DNA from: Rutstroemia sp. NJR-2017a BVV2 | Lineage: Eukaryota > Ascomycota > Leotiomycetes > Helotiales > Rutstroemiaceae | Direction of reading: 5' to 3' | Length of the DNA: 64,000 bases | Assembly: GCA_002946415.1 (NCBI GenBank) | Contig: NJPS01000037.1 | Location: 310,001 to 374,000, forward strand | Shown here: in pieces, positions 60,928 to 64,000 of the stretch | Layout: each line of letters opens with the position of its first letter | Position numbering within the stretch: the stretch's first letter is position 1 | Notes under the pieces: generated by a model | Database searches by the model: none | What the model was told of the DNA's origin: nothing | What the model saw: the letters and a program-made list of their open reading frames with translations, nothing else | Program-made: the position numbers and the translations under genes

Positions 60928-61543
60928 GATTTTCCAAGCTTCGTGACGAATCTCTCAAGACGCCATCAAGTTTTCTTAATCTTGCGGAAGCATATCAAAG
61001 TACATTGATTTGGAAGATTAGGAGCCTTCTGATATGATGGTTGTTGTATAATAGACGGTATCTGGTTCGTGATCAAGAACCCTTCTTTTCTTGGAGCTTA
61101 CAGCATGAGGTATTTGCACTTGGAATATATAAATCCGTCATTTATTCCATGTGGAAAAATTGCGGGTTTCGAAGTCCTTCAGTGTCAACACCCCCAACGG
61201 ATAGATCCAAATAATTGATCATCTTATTTTCTCCGGCGGCGTTCACGCTAATCGTACACCTGGAATAGATCGTGAGTTTGCAGGTGTTTTCAATTTCCCC
61301 ACAAAGTGATTGTAGTCTGTCCTCTTGATACTATAATTGTGTCTGATCGATTCGTAACTAGTAGTTTGAGTGTCGTTACCGTCGAGGATGATATAGTAGG
61401 CATTTCCGAGGGTATATGATTGAGTGCCGAAGCACCTTGGCATATACTCGCACCGATATTGTTGAAATAGTTCAAGAGGGTATTTCGTGGAGACTGAAAA
61501 ATTTTCCAATAGCATTTATATCTATGTTCCTCCCGTAGTTAAG
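60928..61543. other. Intergenic or unresolved 5' part of the next gene
   Basis: About 600 bp. It may hold more decayed HET sequence on the plus strand and the missing 5' exons of the ULD-type gene. A minus-strand frame (61243-61515, about 90 codons) is also present but has no recognisable motif. Confidence 0.3.
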
Positions 61544-63588
61544 CGGAGCCTCGTCCGAGTATCAGCATGTCATCAACTTTTTAGGCCTTCTAGCGGTGAC
61601 ATTACAACATCTTAAAGCGCTTCAATATGCTCCTTTAGATCCTGATCTCCCCATGAACCTCGAACAGCATTATACAGCAGTCCAGGGACCTTTGAAATCT
61701 TTTTTGGAGCGAATTCACACACGCTTTGATAAGGATCTTGGTGGAGATAAAACAAGGCCGAAGATCCTGACTGCTGGACCTAAGCTACAATGGGCGTTTT
61801 CGACGTCAAAGGAAGTGATGGCGCTTGCAGTAGCCGAGAAAGCTTCGTCGAAGCACTTGGAAGAGATAATTCAAAATGTTAGAAAGCATAATTCCACAGA
61901 GATCCAGACCCAAAGTCAAAACCTCTCTCTAGATCTCGAGCAAAAGTTCAACACTTTATCCTTATATAATCAAGCTTTCACAGAAAGGTTATCGACGATC
62001 GAGGATCAGTCTCGGAAAATCCTAGACACAGTGAAAATCCAAAGTACTGAGAGTCGTCATGAATTGAAAGTCATCCAGGAGAAGGTCTCAGATTTGTCTT
62101 CTCGGCAATCTCAATTTGCAGACATGAGGCATAAAACCACAATGGCAGTTCACAGACATACCTCTTCTTCCCAAAACCAGACTCTGGGTTTACATAAGAA
62201 ACTCGATCATATAACTTGGCTAATGGGGACTGTAAAGGGAAGTATGGACGATCTATCAAGCGCACAACAACCTGGTTCTTTGAACGCGTCCAACTCTGAG
62301 ATAAAAGTGGCAATCGACAGCCTTCAGCGAAGCGTCTGCTTACTTGTGTCAGCACTTCATGTATTGATACGAGAGCTCATGTGAGTCAAGCTAGCTGGTA
62401 GAGATTGACTCGACTAATATAATATATTGCCCAGCTACCTCCTCGCACCATACATGGTTACCATTTACCGTACAAGTATCCAACCTTTGATACAGTACGG
62501 GGACCACTTCTTGTTCGAAGATGCTATTGGGCGCCGGAAGTGGCTACCCTGTCTACAATTCCAATATTGGGAAGTACGTTTGTTTGAGACTGAGAGCCGT
62601 CATGGGTAATTGAACTAACAGAATTCCTAGAACTTTTACGGACTACTTGTCGATTCCTTTCAAGGGGAAATTGGGCTTTCTCGTATTTTGAATGGCCAAT
62701 TTATCGTCGTGAATGGCTTCAACGAAGTCACTATCCATAAAAGGATGTGGCGATCTGGCATTCAGCCAAAGTCAAGGATACATATGGCAATCATTCTTGA
62801 ATCCACTACTGCCAGAAAGAACAGATGTGTAACCCCGTCTTGCCCGGGCCGGATCGAATTTGGAACAAATGAAGTTACGCGGCAATGGTACGTAAGCATC
62901 TCCAAGTGGTCTCTAAGAGGCATTCTGGCCATCTAAATCGTTCCTAGTCCAGCATGCGGCAAACATATCTCGATTCTGAAGGATGCTTTCACAGACGAAG
63001 AAGAATTTATCCCCGACGCTTCATTCTCTTTTGACTTCTCTAGTGAAATTAAGATCCTCAATCCCTTCACATCAACCGAACAGAGCAAGTCGTCTGCAGC
63101 TATGTTGAAGTCCGAGTCTCACATCAAAGCGGGTAAAGCTTTGATGCATCCATTCACGGCAACCGAAAGAGATATTGCTATGTTCAAAAGAGTTGTATGG
63201 CAAAACTATAATGAGTAAGTCTTCCCCGTACGGCCACGTATCTTGATACGACTGAGGGCTCATGGGGAATTCTAGACACATTTCGGAACCGGTTGAAGAT
63301 ACAAGGAGAAAAGCCAGATTGATTAGGCAATTACCTCGACGTACCCGTGATATAAAAAGCAGACAAAAGTCACCTCCACGTAATCGGAAAAGTGAAGGTT
63401 CTCAGGTGCTAAGGTCCGCAAGAATAGCATCAATGCCACCAATGCCACCTTTAGGAACGATGCCACGATATATTTTATCCGAACTAGATAAATTAAACAC
63501 GGGATGGTATCATTTCGATGATTTGTTTCGGGAAGAGAGAAAGTTTTCTGAGTTCAGTGATGGCACACAAACACCAAAATTGTCTTGA
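61544..63588 (+). CDS. Coiled-coil protein with ULD-type ubiquitin-like domain (5' end unresolved)
   Basis: Five exons visible: 61544-62380, 62435-62573, 62631-62887, 62948-63214, 63276-63588. The first is preceded by a possible acceptor (GTTAAG), so a 5' exon encoding the family's N-terminus is missing or lost. The start reads GASSEYQHVINFLGLLAVTL, followed by PKLQWAFS and a coiled coil (about 90-190). Then come YLLAPYMVTIY and the ubiquitin-like domain (FLFEDAIGRRKWLPC, QYWENFYGLLVDSFQG, GQFIVVNG), two CPxC-like pairs (VTPSCPG, CPACGKH), and a basic, proline-rich tail ending TGWYHFDDLFREE. Relatives are common in Helotiales and Sordariomycetes. Their function is unknown, though some carry NACHT or ankyrin modules. 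Confidence 0.72.
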
Positions 63589-63855
63589 GCATCTTTTTAT
63601 CTCTACTACCCTATAAGTCTAAATACTATGCAAAATAAATCGTAATAAGTATAAAAGTGCTTTTTGAGCAGATCTATAAGCTAGAGTTAACCAGATACTA
63701 ATATCTCAACTTCCTGGATTTTGAGCAGTTGAAGAGTACTGGATGTGCTACGGCCAAACCCCACCGGGTGGCATCCTAGCAGAGATGGCAGTACCAGATA
63801 AACATTAGAAACTCGATTCATTAATACCAATAATTTCTAGCTAAAAATGCACTGT
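63589..63855. other. Convergent 3' ends
   Basis: About 270 bp between the ULD-type gene stop and the stop of the minus-strand gene at the window edge. Confidence 0.4.
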
Positions 63856-64000
63856 CTAATCACTATCCAAGACAACGACTTCCGCCTCGGCTTCCCCGAT
63901 GCTCTCTACACTGAGAACATCTCCTGCCTTCACTCCTTCCACGAAAGCACCGTCACCTTCAGATAGCACGGCGCCTTCTCTACCATCCAATCTAATCTTT
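63856..64000 (-). CDS. Pirin-like protein, C-terminal end (cut by window edge)
   Basis: The minus strand is open from the edge to a TAG at 63858-63856. It reads KIRLDGREGAVLSEGDGAFV, then GVKAGDVLSVESIGEAEAEV and VVLDSD. This is the C-terminal cupin of bacterial-type pirin/quercetin dioxygenase-like proteins (DGAFV...GD...E..G.AEVLLFD). About 48 residues are visible. Pirins are iron-binding cupins; some cleave flavonols. The rest of the gene lies beyond the window. Only the C-terminus is seen, so assignment to the pirin group rests on one conserved block. Confidence 0.65.
   Translation of the reverse strand, partial: KIRLDGREGAVLSEGDGAFVEGVKAGDVLSVESIGEAEAEVVVLDSD

Noticed and set aside
61243..61515. 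90-codon minus-strand frame
   Set aside because: No recognisable motif, signal peptide or partner exon; antisense to a region likely belonging to the plus-strand gene.

Overview
The window looks like a nuclear contig of a filamentous ascomycete, most probably a leotiomycete (Helotiales type). Genes carry short GT-AG introns, mostly 47-66 nt with CTAAC-like branch points. The gene content is typical of such fungi: HET domain, GH47, WSC sensor, DHA2-type MFS, CorA-like TM proteins, ULD-type ubiquitin-like protein, P450 and small secreted cysteine-rich proteins. Taxonomy is inferred from gene families and gene structure only.

Layout. 1-657: 3' end of an unnamed glycine/arginine-rich protein. 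1.8-3.7 kb: DHA2-like MFS exporter. 3.7-5.6 kb (-): GH47 alpha-mannosidase. 6.1-11.9 kb (-): intronless ZNFX1-type CCCH/SF1 helicase/NF-X1/RZ protein. 12.8-13.6 kb: BTB protein. 15.0-16.1 kb: Mid2-like single-pass surface protein with an apparent one-base frameshift. 16.4-17.5 kb (-): MDR oxidoreductase.

18.4-29.5 kb is an accessory island. It holds a broken, truncated DUF7924-like relic, two retroelement-like AATC tails, an 873-residue protein joining a PfkB-like N-terminus, a P-loop NTPase and a C-terminal RyR domain, a convergent CorA-like two-TM protein, a HET-domain protein, an unrecognised 223-aa protein and a solo LTR. The LTR has a 5-bp target duplication and carries an array of five covarying hairpins. 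The RyR/NTPase gene is the best candidate for an undescribed system. It keeps Walker A but seems to lack the Walker B acidic pair and the canonical PfkB catalytic Asp, so it may be a ligand sensor or decoy in a self/non-self or stress pathway. That role is inference.

29.6-35.7 kb: FAD-linked oxidase, Liz1/FEN2-like MFS transporter and 2-oxoglutarate/Fe(II) oxygenase, a possible small metabolic group. 36.8-38.3 kb (-): WSC-domain wall sensor, with a 4.9-kb upstream tract that has no convincing gene. 43.1-45.3 kb (-): large unnamed membrane protein. 47.7-51.6 kb: alpha/beta hydrolase and a cytochrome P450 with a frameshift. 52.7-55.9 kb: two small secreted proteins and a secreted SGNH/GDSL hydrolase. 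57.1-60.1 kb: secreted GH2 glycosidase. 60.2-60.9 kb: HET-like pseudogene. 61.5-63.6 kb: coiled-coil plus ULD-type protein with unresolved 5' end. 63.9-64.0 kb (-): 3' end of a pirin-like gene.

All splice models were read by eye from splice motifs, reading frame and family expectation. No search or alignment was run.
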